Positions 51,951 through 61,425 are shown, numbered from the stretch's first letter. The stretch is 64,000 bases of DNA from Georgenia satyanarayanai (GCF_900116375.1 NZ_UETB01000012.1:1-64000); one strand, 5' to 3'. Program-made: numbers and translations. Notes: generated from the sequence alone by a model not told the origin.

Positions 51951-52760
51951 TCACTCCACCGGGATGATGACGCCCTGGTACTGCTCCTCGAGGAACTGGT
52001 CCATCTGGTCGGAGGTGAGCAGCTCGTAGAGCGTGGTGATGCGCGGGTCGTCGGCGAGCTCCGGCGTCGTGGACAGCACGTTGTAGTACTCGCTGTCGCT
52101 CTCCTCGGCGAGGATCATCTTGTCCTCGCCCAGCCCCGCGGGCAGCGCGAAGGCGGCGGTGACGATGGCGGCGTCCTGGTCCTCCACGGCCTGCGGGAGC
52201 GTCGCGTTCTCGATCTCGACGAACTCGATGTTGCGCGGGTTCGCGGTGATGTCGGCGATGGTGATGGGCTCCTCGGTGACCTCGATGAGGCCGTGGGAGG
52301 CGAGGAGCTTGAGGGCGCGACCCTCGTTGGTCGGGTCGTTCGGGATCGCGACCGACGCGCCGTCGGGCAGCTCCTCCAGCGAGGCGAAGTCGTTGGAGTA
52401 CAGGCCCATGCGCGGCAGGTAGACCTCACCGACGGACACGAGGTCCTCGCCCATCGCCTCGTTGAAGGTCTCCATGAACGTCGTGTTCTGGAAGAGGTTG
52501 GCGTCGGCGTCGCCGTCGACCACGGCCGGGTTGGGCGTGTTGTAGTCGCTGAACTCGACGAACTCCACGGTCAGGCCCTCGGCCGGGGCGAGCTCCTCGG
52601 CGACGAAGTTGAGCATGTCGCCGGCGGGGACCGCGAGGGCGGCCACGCGGATGGTGTCGGACTCGGCGCCGGAGGTGGCGCCGTCGTCGTCCCCTCCCCC
52701 GCACGCGGTGAGCGCGAGGGCGGCGACGACGGCGACGGGCAGGGTGCGGGTGAGGCGCAT
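51951..52760 (-). CDS. metQ: Methionine ABC transporter substrate-binding lipoprotein
   Basis: NlpA/MetQ-family lipoprotein, 269 residues. The lipobox is LTAC (Cys20) followed by GGGDDDG. Family signatures are LTVEFVEFSDYNTPNPAV, DADANLFQNTTFMETFN, VAIPNDPTNEGRALKLL and a C-terminal TSDQMDQFLEEQYQGVIIPV. It captures methionine (D or L) for MetNI. It is encoded last in the metN-metI-metQ order. A decayed internal copy is present at 50441-50590. Confidence 0.92.
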   Translation of the reverse strand: MRLTRTLPVAVVAALALTACGGGDDDGATSGAESDTIRVAALAVPAGDMLNFVAEELAPAEGLTVEFVEFSDYNTPNPAVVDGDADANLFQNTTFMETFNEAMGEDLVSVGEVYLPRMGLYSNDFASLEELPDGASVAIPNDPTNEGRALKLLASHGLIEVTEEPITIADITANPRNIEFVEIENATLPQAVEDQDAAIVTAAFALPAGLGEDKMILAEESDSEYYNVLSTTPELADDPRITTLYELLTSDQMDQFLEEQYQGVIIPVE

Positions 52761-52771
52761 GGATCTACTTT

Positions 52772-53473
52772 CTAGCGGTGGGACGCACGTCGGGCGACGT
52801 AGTTGCCGACGGACTGGAGGATCTGGACGAGGACGACGAGGAGCACGACGACGACGAGCATGTACTCGAGGCTGTAGCGCTGGTAGCCGTAGCGGAAGGC
52901 CACGTCCCCGAGCCCGCCGCCGCCGACGGCCCCGACCATCGCGGAGTAGCCGATGAGGCCGACGACGGTCGTGGACAGCCCCAGCGTGAGCGCGGGGACC
53001 GCCTCGGCGAGGAGGACCTTGAACATGATCGTGCGCTTGGTGGCACCGAGGGAGACGGCGGCGTCGACGACACCGCGCGGCACCTCGCGGACGGCGATCT
53101 CCACGAGGCGCGCGAAGAACGGGATGCCGGCGATGGTGAGCGGGACGATCGAGGCGGTCGGTCCGATGAACGTGCCGACGACCAGCCGGGTGAAGGGGAT
53201 GAGCAGGATCATGAGGATGATGAACGGGATCGAGCGGCCGATGTTGACGACGACGTCGAGCACCCGGTTCACCACCTTCCCCAGGGCTCGAGAGCCGAAG
53301 GGCTTGGCGTAGAGGCCGCCGTCCTCGGTGGTGACGAGGAGGACGCCGATCGCAGTGCCGACGACGACCGTGAAGAGGAGCGCGACGAAGACCATGTAGA
53401 GGGTCTCCCAGGTCGCGCCGGTGACGATCTCGACGAGGTCGGACCAGAAGTCCGGGTCGTTGCGGTCGATCAT
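52772..53473 (-). CDS. metI: Methionine ABC transporter permease
   Basis: Inner-membrane permease, 233 residues with five predicted helices, the MetI size. The EAA-like loop is VDAAVSLGATKRTIMFKVLLAEA, and RSIPFIILMILLIPFTRLVVGT is characteristic of MetI. Its start overlaps the metN stop by four bases; metQ follows after 11 bases. Confidence 0.92.
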   Translation of the reverse strand: MIDRNDPDFWSDLVEIVTGATWETLYMVFVALLFTVVVGTAIGVLLVTTEDGGLYAKPFGSRALGKVVNRVLDVVVNIGRSIPFIILMILLIPFTRLVVGTFIGPTASIVPLTIAGIPFFARLVEIAVREVPRGVVDAAVSLGATKRTIMFKVLLAEAVPALTLGLSTTVVGLIGYSAMVGAVGGGGLGDVAFRYGYQRYSLEYMLVVVVLLVVLVQILQSVGNYVARRASHR

Positions 53474-54459
53474 CGGACCACCTCCACGAACAGGCCCTGC
53501 GAGCGCAGGTAGGTGAGCGCGGCCTCCACCTGGTCACCGGTGGCGGCGGGGATCTCCAGGCGGGTGCGGCCGGTCTGGGTGCCGTCGTGGATGGTCTCCA
53601 TGGCGGCGCCGAGGATCGCGACGTCCAGGCCCTGCTCCCGGGCGAGGCGCGCGATGACGGGCTCGGAGGAGGTCTGCTTGGTGAAGGTGACGTCGATGAT
53701 CGTCGTGCCGCGTGAGTCGGGCAGCTCGCCGAGCTGGAAGAGCTCGGCGGCCAGGCGCGAGCCCGGGGTGGTGAGCAGCTCGTCCATGGGGCCGTGCTCG
53801 AGGATGCGTCCGTGCTCCATGAGGGCGGCGGAGTCGCAGATGCGCTTGATGACGTCCATCTCGTGGGTGATGAGGAGGACGGTGAGGCCGAGCTCGCGGG
53901 ACAGCCGGCGGATGAGGTCGAGGACCGAGCGGGTGGTCTCCGGGTCGAGCGCCGAGGTGGCCTCGTCGGAGAGGAGGACACGCGGGTTGTCGGCCAGGGC
54001 GCGGGCGATGCCCACGCGCTGCTTCTGGCCGCCGGAGAGCTGGGCGGGGTAGGCACCGGCGCGGTCGGACAGGCCGACGAGCTCGAGGATCTCCGTGGCG
54101 CGGTGGCGGCGCTCGGACCGGCCGGTGCCGGCGATCTCGAGGGCGAGCTCGACGTTGGCCTGCGCGGTGCGGGAGGACAGGAGGTTGAAGTGCTGGAAGA
54201 TCATCCCGGCACGGCGGCGGGCCTCGCGCAGCTCCTTGCCCTTGAGCTGGGAGATGACGGCGCCGTCGACGGTGACCGTCCCGGAGTCCGGCTTCTCCAG
54301 GGCGTTGACCGTGCGGATGAGGGTGGACTTGCCGGCACCGGACTGGCCGACGATCCCGAAGATCTCCCCCGGCTCGACGCGCAGGGAGACGTGGTCGAGC
54401 GCGTGGACCTCACCGCCGGGTGTGCGGAAGGTCTTGGACACGTCCTCCAGATCGATCAA
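53470..54459 (-). CDS. metN: Methionine ABC transporter ATP-binding protein
   Basis: ABC ATPase of the methionine importer, 329 residues. Walker A is GQSGAGKST, the signature LSGGQKQRVGIARALA, Walker B VLLSDEATSALDP, and the C-terminal NIL regulatory domain (about residues 245-329) senses methionine. TTG 54459 is preferred because GGAGGAGG lies five bases upstream; a GTG seven codons earlier (54480) is possible but has no ribosome site. No SAM riboswitch was recognised upstream. Confidence 0.92.
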   Translation of the reverse strand: MIDLEDVSKTFRTPGGEVHALDHVSLRVEPGEIFGIVGQSGAGKSTLIRTVNALEKPDSGTVTVDGAVISQLKGKELREARRRAGMIFQHFNLLSSRTAQANVELALEIAGTGRSERRHRATEILELVGLSDRAGAYPAQLSGGQKQRVGIARALADNPRVLLSDEATSALDPETTRSVLDLIRRLSRELGLTVLLITHEMDVIKRICDSAALMEHGRILEHGPMDELLTTPGSRLAAELFQLGELPDSRGTTIIDVTFTKQTSSEPVIARLAREQGLDVAILGAAMETIHDGTQTGRTRLEIPAATGDQVEAALTYLRSQGLFVEVVR

Positions 54460-54552
54460 CCGGGCCTCCTCCAGGTGCACGAGGCGCGCGGGGGTGCGGC
54501 ACGTCGTGGCAGGTCCAGGGTCCGACGGCCGACGGTGCGATGTCCACCTCTA

Positions 54553-54566
54553 GAGACGCCTGTCTC
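54553..54566. promoter_or_regulatory. GAGAC-GTCTC inverted repeat upstream of metNIQ
   Basis: GAGAC-GCCT-GTCTC is a 14-bp inverted repeat about 94 bases upstream of the metN start in the 339-base divergent gap. It could be an operator for a sulfur/methionine regulator. Nothing else recognisable was found in that gap. The evidence is position and symmetry only. Confidence 0.35.
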
Positions 54567-54798
54567 AGCATGCGACCTGTGACATGCAGCGCGGCCGGGT
54601 CCAAGCGGCTCGGCGCACTCGCGCACGTGCGCCGCACCTCTCGATCGTAGATCGCCCCGTGCGGCGATCGGCAGGCGAGGCGGTCACCCTCGCCGCCAGC
54701 CGCGACCGCCGGAGCATCACCCGCTCCGCCCCTCCACCGTCGGGCGTCCCGGTGCAACGGTGGGACAGGAGGTTCGACGTCGACGTCGGGAGCACACG

Positions 54799-57153
54799 AT
54801 GGTCTGCACGAGCGTCACCGGTGCGGTCGGCGGTCGGGTGCGCGCCGTCGTCGTCGCGCTCGCGGGGCTGCTCGCGGTCCTCGCCCTCCTCACGGCACCC
54901 GGGGCACAGGCGCAGACGGAGGAACCGACCCAGGACCCGACCGATCGTGCCTGCGCACTCGCCCGCAGCCTCAACGCACAGGCCCGCCCTCAGGACGCGC
55001 GCGCCCTCATCGACGAGCACCGCGGCGCAGCGGCAGCGCACCGCCGCGACTGCGCCCCGGAGTACTTCGAGGCACAGGCGCGGACCTCGCTGGCGGCCGT
55101 CGTCTCCACGCTGGCGGACGATGCCGCCCTCGCCCCGCTGCGCGGCCAGCTCTCCGACGTCTGCGGCACGTCGGCGGACACGCGCAGCGAGGTTCTCGCG
55201 GCCTGCGACGTCGCCGTGTCCACCGAGCAGCCCCTGACCTGGAGCGAGGACGTCGCGTCCTCCCTCGCGAGCTTCGTCGAGCGGTGGGCTGGTCCACTCC
55301 GGGAGCTGGCGCTCGCCGTCGTCGGCTTCCTTGCCGCCGTCTACGTGCTCGCCCGTGTCCGGACCCGTCGCCTCTCGCCGACGCGGTACGCCACGCTGGC
55401 CAGGATCGGCGCCAGCCGTCGTGGCGCGACGGTCGCCACCGGGGTGGTGGTGCTCGCCGCGACGGCTGTGTTCGTCCTCCTCATCGTCTGGGCACCACGC
55501 GCCAGCGGGGACGCACCGGAGATCGCTGCTGTCGCCGTCGGGGTCCTCGCTCTCACGGCGTCGGCGGTGGACCACGCCGCCCAGCTCCTGGCGAGCTCGC
55601 TGCGGATCGCGGTGACGGTGCGAGGCGCGGACGGCAAGGAGTCGACGAGTGCGACCGCGCACGTCATCGGCATCCTCAACGAGCTCGGAGCCCGGGGCCC
55701 ACGGGGGGCGCAGTTCCCCCGCGGCACGGACGTCTCCGCGCTCGACACCGCCGTCATCAGCGCGCTCCCCGCGGGCGTCGTCGCGAAGCTCCTCCTCGCC
55801 GTCCTCCACGTGCTCGTCCCGCGCGCCCCGTGGGAGGTGTCCGTCGACGAGGAGTCCGTGGACCGCGAGACGGTGGAGGTCACCCACAACGGCCGCTCCG
55901 CCCTCGTGGCGGTCGTGGACCGCGACGCGCTCGGCCTCCGCACGCCGGTGCTCACCGCGAGTGCATCTCCGTCCTCGGGAGCGGCGGTCCTGCCCGACCT
56001 GCACCGCATGAGCGCCGCCCTGGTGCTGGCCAAGCTGCACGAGGTGCACCGGTTCCCCGGGCTGGGCGGCGCGACCGACGGCCTGTCCGTCGGGTTCCAG
56101 ACGGTGGCGACCAGCGACTTCGCACGCGACTACGACGCGGCCGCTCCGCTCCTGGCCCGGGCCGTGGGCCTGGACAGCGGGAACCTCGCCGCGATGCTGG
56201 GCCTGCTCCACTGCCGCTTCCGCAGCGCCAGCACCGCGCCCGACCTCAGGCTCTACGTCGACGAGCTCGCCGCCCTCCTCGACCGGCTCGAGCGCCTCCG
56301 CGAGGACGACCCCGCGGGCGCGGTGCTCCTCATCTGCCGAGCACGGCTCAACCGGCTCGTCGCCCGGATCAACCTCGCCTTCGCCGACGGCGGTGACGGT
56401 GCCGCCGGGCTGGAGCGTGCCCGGGAGCTGGCGACGGCGCTGGTGACGGACGTGGACACGCTCGCCGCGGCTCCGGCCGTCCCCGCCGAGAGCATCACGC
56501 TGCTCCGGGCGATCGGGCGCAACGCCCGGATCCTCATGGTCGTCGGGACGGACGGCTGCCTCGAGCCGCCGCTCACCCCGCTCGAGCACCACCAGGCCGC
56601 CTGCCACTACGCCACGGCCCCCACGCCGGACCTCGAGCAGGCGGTCCACCACCTGCGTCTCGCGGCCGCCGAGCCGCAGCTCGCCGCATGGCGCGCACTG
56701 GACCCCCAGCTCGCGCAGTTCCGCCGCACCGACACCTACCGTGCGGCGTTCCCGCCCGAGAAGGAGGAGTTCTTCTCCCTGCCCGGGATCGCCCGCGTGA
56801 AGGACCACCTCACGCGCCTGGGCATCACGGGTGAACGCGACCTCCTCGCGCACTCGCCCGCGGAGCTCGCCCAGCTGCTCGGCACGACCTCGGTCGTGAC
56901 GGGCCGCCTGCTCGCGCTCGCCCGCCTGGTCTCCCAGGTGCCTGCCGGCCTCCACCCCTGGCGTTTCACCATCGGCTCCTGGGTCGCACGGACGGCGCGC
57001 CCGGGCCTCACGCGGGCGGAGCTGGCGGATGCTGTCGCCGAGGACCTCGGGGAGCAGCTCACCGCAGGTGAGATCACGGCGCTGCAGGCGTGGGTCCGCG
57101 GGGGCTCCTGCCGCCGGTCCGACGTCGCGGACTACCTGCGGGCCGTCACCTGA
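54799..57153 (+). CDS. Large membrane protein of unknown function with C-terminal HhH-like motif
   Basis: A 784-residue protein. A signal peptide or anchor (residues about 13-37, ending PGAQAQ) precedes an outside segment with a few Cys. Membrane helices follow near residues 167-187, 209-230 and 240-265. A large cytoplasmic part contains a beta-rich section (VTVRGADGKEST, ALVAVVDRDALGL) and a helical TPR-like section (about 410-640). Near residue 660 a helix-hairpin-helix-like motif occurs (LPGIARVKDHLTRLGI, LAQLLGTTSVVTGRL). GGGAG six bases upstream fixes ATG 54799. I do not recognise the family. Confidence 0.7.
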   Translation: MVCTSVTGAVGGRVRAVVVALAGLLAVLALLTAPGAQAQTEEPTQDPTDRACALARSLNAQARPQDARALIDEHRGAAAAHRRDCAPEYFEAQARTSLAAVVSTLADDAALAPLRGQLSDVCGTSADTRSEVLAACDVAVSTEQPLTWSEDVASSLASFVERWAGPLRELALAVVGFLAAVYVLARVRTRRLSPTRYATLARIGASRRGATVATGVVVLAATAVFVLLIVWAPRASGDAPEIAAVAVGVLALTASAVDHAAQLLASSLRIAVTVRGADGKESTSATAHVIGILNELGARGPRGAQFPRGTDVSALDTAVISALPAGVVAKLLLAVLHVLVPRAPWEVSVDEESVDRETVEVTHNGRSALVAVVDRDALGLRTPVLTASASPSSGAAVLPDLHRMSAALVLAKLHEVHRFPGLGGATDGLSVGFQTVATSDFARDYDAAAPLLARAVGLDSGNLAAMLGLLHCRFRSASTAPDLRLYVDELAALLDRLERLREDDPAGAVLLICRARLNRLVARINLAFADGGDGAAGLERARELATALVTDVDTLAAAPAVPAESITLLRAIGRNARILMVVGTDGCLEPPLTPLEHHQAACHYATAPTPDLEQAVHHLRLAAAEPQLAAWRALDPQLAQFRRTDTYRAAFPPEKEEFFSLPGIARVKDHLTRLGITGERDLLAHSPAELAQLLGTTSVVTGRLLALARLVSQVPAGLHPWRFTIGSWVARTARPGLTRAELADAVAEDLGEQLTAGEITALQAWVRGGSCRRSDVADYLRAVT

Positions 57154-57171
57154 GCGAGCGGCGCGGCGCCC

Positions 57172-58392
57172 TCAGCCGCGCAGTCGCGTGAGCCCCTCGG
57201 CCGCGCGCTCCAGGACGCTCTCCTGCTTGACGTAGGTGAACCGCACCCATGAGCCGAGCGCCTGCGCCGTCGGGGACCCCGCGGCACAGAACGCACTGAC
57301 GGGGATGCCGACGACGCCCGCCAGCTCCGGTAGCCGGCGGCACAGGTCGACGGCGTCGGTGAAGCCGAGCGGCGCGGCGTCGGCGACGACGAAGTACGTG
57401 CCTGCCGCGCGCACCGTGGCAAAGCCGGCGGCGTCGAGCGCGCCGGTGAGGAGGTCCCGGCGGGACTGCAGCGAGGCCTGGAGCCCGGCGACGTACTCCC
57501 CCGTCTGCCCGTCCTCGTCCGTGAGCGCCGTCGCGACGGCGTGCTGGAAGGGACCGGAGGCGACGTAGGTGAGGAACTGCTTGACGGTCCGCACGGCGGT
57601 GACGAGCTCGGCCGGCCCGTGCACCCAGCCGACCTTCCACCCGGTGAAGGAGAAGGTCTTGCCGGCCGAGGAGATCGTCAGCGTCCGCCCGGCCGCGGCG
57701 GGCAGGGTGGCGAGCGGGACGTGGCGGACGCCGTCGTAGGTGAGGTGCTCGTAGACCTCGTCGGTGACGATGACGGCGTCGCGCGCGGCCGCCTGCTCGG
57801 CCAGCAGGGTGAGCTCGGCGGTGGTGAGGACCGTGCCGGTGGGGTTGTGCGGGGTGTTGACCAGGACGAGGCGGGTGCGGTCGGTGAAGGCGACGCGCAC
57901 GTCATCGGGGTCGAGGTGGAAGCCGTCGGGGCCGGGGCGCAGCGCGATGGTGCGGTGGGTGGCGCCGGCCATGGCGATCGAGGCGGCGTAGGAGTCGTAG
58001 TAGGGCTCGAGGGTGACGACCTCGTCGCCCGGGCCGGTGAGCGCAAGGATCGTCGCGGCGATGGCCTCGGTGGCGCCGGCGGTGACGAGCACCTCGGTGT
58101 CCGGGTCGACGCTCAGCCCGTAGTGCCGGGCCTGGTGCGCGGCGACCGCCTCTCGCAGCTGCGGGATGCCGGGGCCCGGCGGGTACTGGTTGTGGCCGTC
58201 GCGGATGGCCGCGATCGCCGCCTCCTTGAGGTGCTCCGGCCCGTCGACGTCCGGGAACCCCTGGCCGAGGTTGACCGCGCCGGTGCGGGTGGCGAGCTCT
58301 GACATCTCGGCGAAGATCGTCGGGGCGACGGCTCCCGACGGCGAGAGCAGGCCGGCCCCGCGGGCCACGTCGATCCAGCGGTCACTACGCAT
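57172..58392 (-). CDS. Class I/II PLP-dependent aminotransferase
   Basis: Fold-type I aminotransferase, about 406 residues. It has IFAEMSELATRTGAVNLGQG at the N-terminus, VTAGATEAIAATILAL, LVNTPHNPTGTVL, VTDEVYEHLTYDG and the PLP lysine in ISSAGKTFSFTGWKVGW. It resembles kynurenine/methionine aminotransferases. ATG 58392 gives the usual family length; an in-frame ATG at 58437 adds 15 residues and cannot be excluded. It converges on the unknown membrane protein gene. Confidence 0.88.
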   Translation of the reverse strand: MRSDRWIDVARGAGLLSPSGAVAPTIFAEMSELATRTGAVNLGQGFPDVDGPEHLKEAAIAAIRDGHNQYPPGPGIPQLREAVAAHQARHYGLSVDPDTEVLVTAGATEAIAATILALTGPGDEVVTLEPYYDSYAASIAMAGATHRTIALRPGPDGFHLDPDDVRVAFTDRTRLVLVNTPHNPTGTVLTTAELTLLAEQAAARDAVIVTDEVYEHLTYDGVRHVPLATLPAAAGRTLTISSAGKTFSFTGWKVGWVHGPAELVTAVRTVKQFLTYVASGPFQHAVATALTDEDGQTGEYVAGLQASLQSRRDLLTGALDAAGFATVRAAGTYFVVADAAPLGFTDAVDLCRRLPELAGVVGIPVSAFCAAGSPTAQALGSWVRFTYVKQESVLERAAEGLTRLRG

Positions 58393-58521
58393 GAGGGCAT
58401 CTTCGCACTGCACCGGCGAGGCGGTCGGTTCGTCCATCGGCACGCTCGCCAGCGCGCGTCGGGAGCGCCCCGAGAGCGGCCGGACCGAACTATGCGAGTG
58501 CACCGCGCAAATGGGCTGAAT

Positions 58522-58842
58522 TCATGTACGGATGTAGAAACCCTTCCACGTGGGCGTCCCCAGCGCCCCACACGTCGGTGTTAGGGAGGCGCCATGCCCC
58601 GCTCTCACCCAGGCACCCCTGACGCTGTAGGCCCATCCAAGGCGATTGCAGCCCTGAACGGCCTGAACCTCTCCGGTGCCGCGGTTGCACCACGCTGCTA
58701 CGCGACCGCGACCGTCATATGCAGAGCCACATGACGACGGGTAAGCCGCGGACGCCGGGATGGCGCTCACCACGAATGAACTCGCCACTAGGGCGACTGT
58801 TGCGGCCGCACTCGCGAGCGACCGCCGAACTGAGGTGTTCAC
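58522..58842 (-). CDS. Small secreted cysteine-containing protein
   Basis: A 106-residue protein with a clear signal peptide (SVRRSLASAAATVALVASSF, cleavage near ASA-AY). The mature part of about 70 residues has four Cys in SSCGS, WCNRG, GCNRLG and PTCGA, probably two disulfides, with GTGEVQAVQGCNRLGWAYSV between them. GTG 58842 has GGGGGAGA upstream. Base composition is lower in G+C than neighbours. The function is unknown; an extracellular inhibitor or toxin-like peptide is possible. Confidence 0.65.
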   Translation of the reverse strand: MNTSVRRSLASAAATVALVASSFVVSAIPASAAYPSSCGSAYDGRGRVAAWCNRGTGEVQAVQGCNRLGWAYSVRGAWVRAGHGASLTPTCGALGTPTWKGFYIRT

Positions 58843-58972
58843 CTGTCTTCTCCCCCCTGCTGAAGAAGCCGCTCGGTCGAACGGTGGCCAAACCTTACTA
58901 TCGACGAAACCCCCGCGGAAGCCTCTTGCATTGTTCAATTTCTGGCGACGCGGGCCTCGGTTAAGAACAGGA

Positions 58973-59001
58973 AGGCCCGCACCCGTCTCGGGTGCGGGCC
59001 T
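58973..59001 (-). terminator. Rho-independent-like terminator of the amidase gene
   Basis: AGGCCCGCACCCG (58973-58985) pairs perfectly with 58989-59001 around TCT. On the minus strand the hairpin is followed by TCCTGTTCTT, a T-rich tail. It lies 25 bases beyond the amidase stop. Confidence 0.88.
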
Positions 59002-59025
59002 CCCGTTAGGGCCGACTCGCGACCG

Positions 59026-61425
59026 TCAGCCCACCGGCAGACGACGCACGCCCAGCGTGTCCTTCCCGTCGCCGTTCCAGTCCCCGACGTAGACCTCGTC
59101 GGCCGCTCGCCCGTACATCACTGCGAAGTCGGCCGGCCCACCGACGAGCGAGTTCTTCACGAAGTACGCCTTGCCCCGGCGCACCGCGAAAGTGTCGGTG
59201 CCGTTGCCGTCCCAGTCACCGGCCAGCGTGACGTCGGCCGCCCGGCCGTAGGTGAACACCCGGTCCGCGTCGCCGCCGACCATCGCGTTCTTCACGTGGT
59301 AGGTCGCCCCTCGGCGGGCGGCGAAGGTGTCGGTACCGCTGCCGTCCCAGTCACCGACCACGATCGCGTCACCGGCACGGCCGTAGGTGACCACCGTGTC
59401 GGCGTCACCACCACGAAGCGAGTTCTTCACGTGGTAGGTGCTCCCGCGACGAATCGCCAGCGTGTCCACGCCGTCGCCGTCCCAGTCACCAACCACGAAG
59501 ACGTCTCCCGGGCGGCCGTAGGTGAACACCCGCTCCGCCGGGCCACCCCTCGGCGCGTTGCTGACGTGGAACCGGTCCTCACGACGCACGACGATGGAGT
59601 CCGTCCCGTCGCCGTCCCAGTCGCCGATGAGCACCTCGTCGGCCGAACGTCCGTACTGGAAGGCGTGGTGCGCCGTCCCGGACCAGTCGTCGGAGAGGAA
59701 GAACCCGGACGGCGACGGCGTCGGCTCGACCGGGTCGGAGGCGGCCGGCAGGTCGGGGAAGCCTGCCGGCGCGGCCCGGAGCTGGCTGGCCTGCTCGTAG
59801 TCGTAGGCGAAGCCGAGCAGCTCGCCCTCGGAGTAGGGCCGCCCCATGAAGGACAGGTCCATCGGCAGGCCCTGCGAGCCGAAGCCCATCGGCACGACGA
59901 CGCCCGGGAAGCCCACGGAGCTGTACCCCGCGAACGTCGAGGGCTTGGGGACGCTGGACCGCACGAACGTCGGGTCCTCGACGGTCTCGACGGGATTGTT
60001 GATCGGCGTCGCGAAGCTCGTCTCGTACGGGAAGACGAGCGCCTCGACGTCGTTGTCCTCGAAGAGGGAGAGCTTGTACTCCGTCGCGGCGGGCAGGACG
60101 CGTTCGATGAGGTCCTGGAACGCCGGATCGTCAGTCGACGTCGTGAGCGACCGCTTCAGCAGGTTCAGGACGCTGGCCTCCACGGGCAGCGCCGACTGGC
60201 TGACCTCCTCCTCGTAGATCTCGATGAACTCCTCGACCGTCTTGGGCACGTCCGGCCCGAAGGTCGCGAGGTAGGTCTCGAACTCCTCCTTGAAGCGGTA
60301 GTCGGCGATGGTGCGGATGTTCGGGCCGCCGTTGGTGAGGTAGAAGTCGACAAACTCGGGGTCCAGCTCGATGTCGACGAGCGTGGCCCCCTGCTCCTCG
60401 AGGGTCTCCAGTGCCTCCTCCGCCATCGCGTCGATCTCCGGGTCGCCCCCGAAGAACGTCCGCACGACGCCCAGGCGCACGCCGTCGAGAGCGTTCTCGT
60501 CCAGGTGGTCGAGGTAGTCGATGCCCGGGGTGCCGGGGGCGCCACCGGGGTAGTTCTCGTACACCTCCACGCTCAACGGGTCCGCCTCGTCCACGCCGGT
60601 CAGGGCGCGCATCATGATGGCCGTGTCGGTGACCGTGCGGGCCATCGGGCCGGCGGAGTCGAAGGTGAGGTTCTTGGGGGCGATGCCGTCGCGGCTGATG
60701 AGGCCCGTCGTCGGGCGCAGGCCGACGATCCCGTTGTAGGCGGCAGGCCCGCGCACCGACGTGCTCGTGTCGGTACCGACGGCGAGGACGGCGAGGTTCG
60801 CCGCGATGGCCGCGCCCGAGCCTGCGCTGGAGCCGCCGGTGCCGCGCTTGGCGTTGTACGGGTTCACCACCTGCCCGTTGATGGTGTTGTAGCTGCCGCC
60901 GGCGAACTCCCCCATCTCCGCCTTGCCGAGGATGAGGGCCCCCTCCTCGCGGAGCCTGGCGGTGATGAAGGCGTCGTCCGGCGGGACGGCGTCCTCGAGG
61001 ATGACCGAGCCGTTCGTCGTCGGCATGTCGTCCGTGTCGATGTTGTCCTTGAGCAGGACTGGGATGCAGTGCAGGTCGCTTCGCGGGCCAGTGCGCGCGT
61101 ACTCCTCGTCAAGAGCTGCGGCGGTCTCCAGGGCGTCGGGATTGACGGTAGCGACGGAGTTGATCCTGGGACCGGCGTCGTCGTAGGCCGCGATCCGCTC
61201 GATGTAGAGCTCGGTGAGCTCGACACAGGTGAGGGACCCTTCCGCGAACGCGCGGGAGATGTCCTCGATGGTCGCTTCCTCGAGGGTGAAGTCCTCGTCG
61301 GGCGCCGGCTGCGCGACCGCCGGTGCCCCCATGGCGAGCGATGCCACCGTCGCGACACCGAGCAGCGCCACGCCTCGTCGTCCTGCGAGCGCGCGGGTCG
61401 CGGCTCCCTCCTTCGTGTGCTTCAT
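59026..61425 (-). CDS. Secreted amidase with C-terminal GDWDGDG repeats
   Basis: A 799-residue exported protein. The signal peptide ends APAVA-QP. The amidase-signature domain spans about 40-560: Lys in LLKDNIDTDDMPTT, the Ser-rich loop GGSSAGSG, and the nucleophile Ser in TDTSTSVRGPAAYNG. From residue 573 come five repeats of about 46 residues (YGRPGDVFVVGDWDGDGVD, then TLAIRRGSTYHVKN) closing with TLGVRRLPVG. The same module ends the metallophosphoesterase at 35064. There is no sortase motif, so the repeats may attach the enzyme to the surface noncovalently. GGAGAGGG precedes the ATG. Confidence 0.88.
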   Translation of the reverse strand: MKHTKEGAATRALAGRRGVALLGVATVASLAMGAPAVAQPAPDEDFTLEEATIEDISRAFAEGSLTCVELTELYIERIAAYDDAGPRINSVATVNPDALETAAALDEEYARTGPRSDLHCIPVLLKDNIDTDDMPTTNGSVILEDAVPPDDAFITARLREEGALILGKAEMGEFAGGSYNTINGQVVNPYNAKRGTGGSSAGSGAAIAANLAVLAVGTDTSTSVRGPAAYNGIVGLRPTTGLISRDGIAPKNLTFDSAGPMARTVTDTAIMMRALTGVDEADPLSVEVYENYPGGAPGTPGIDYLDHLDENALDGVRLGVVRTFFGGDPEIDAMAEEALETLEEQGATLVDIELDPEFVDFYLTNGGPNIRTIADYRFKEEFETYLATFGPDVPKTVEEFIEIYEEEVSQSALPVEASVLNLLKRSLTTSTDDPAFQDLIERVLPAATEYKLSLFEDNDVEALVFPYETSFATPINNPVETVEDPTFVRSSVPKPSTFAGYSSVGFPGVVVPMGFGSQGLPMDLSFMGRPYSEGELLGFAYDYEQASQLRAAPAGFPDLPAASDPVEPTPSPSGFFLSDDWSGTAHHAFQYGRSADEVLIGDWDGDGTDSIVVRREDRFHVSNAPRGGPAERVFTYGRPGDVFVVGDWDGDGVDTLAIRRGSTYHVKNSLRGGDADTVVTYGRAGDAIVVGDWDGSGTDTFAARRGATYHVKNAMVGGDADRVFTYGRAADVTLAGDWDGNGTDTFAVRRGKAYFVKNSLVGGPADFAVMYGRAADEVYVGDWNGDGKDTLGVRRLPVG

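Noticed and set aside
54460-54798. SAM riboswitch upstream of metNIQ
   Set aside because: None of the conserved SAM-I/IV core words were recognised on the minus strand; only a short inverted repeat is visible.
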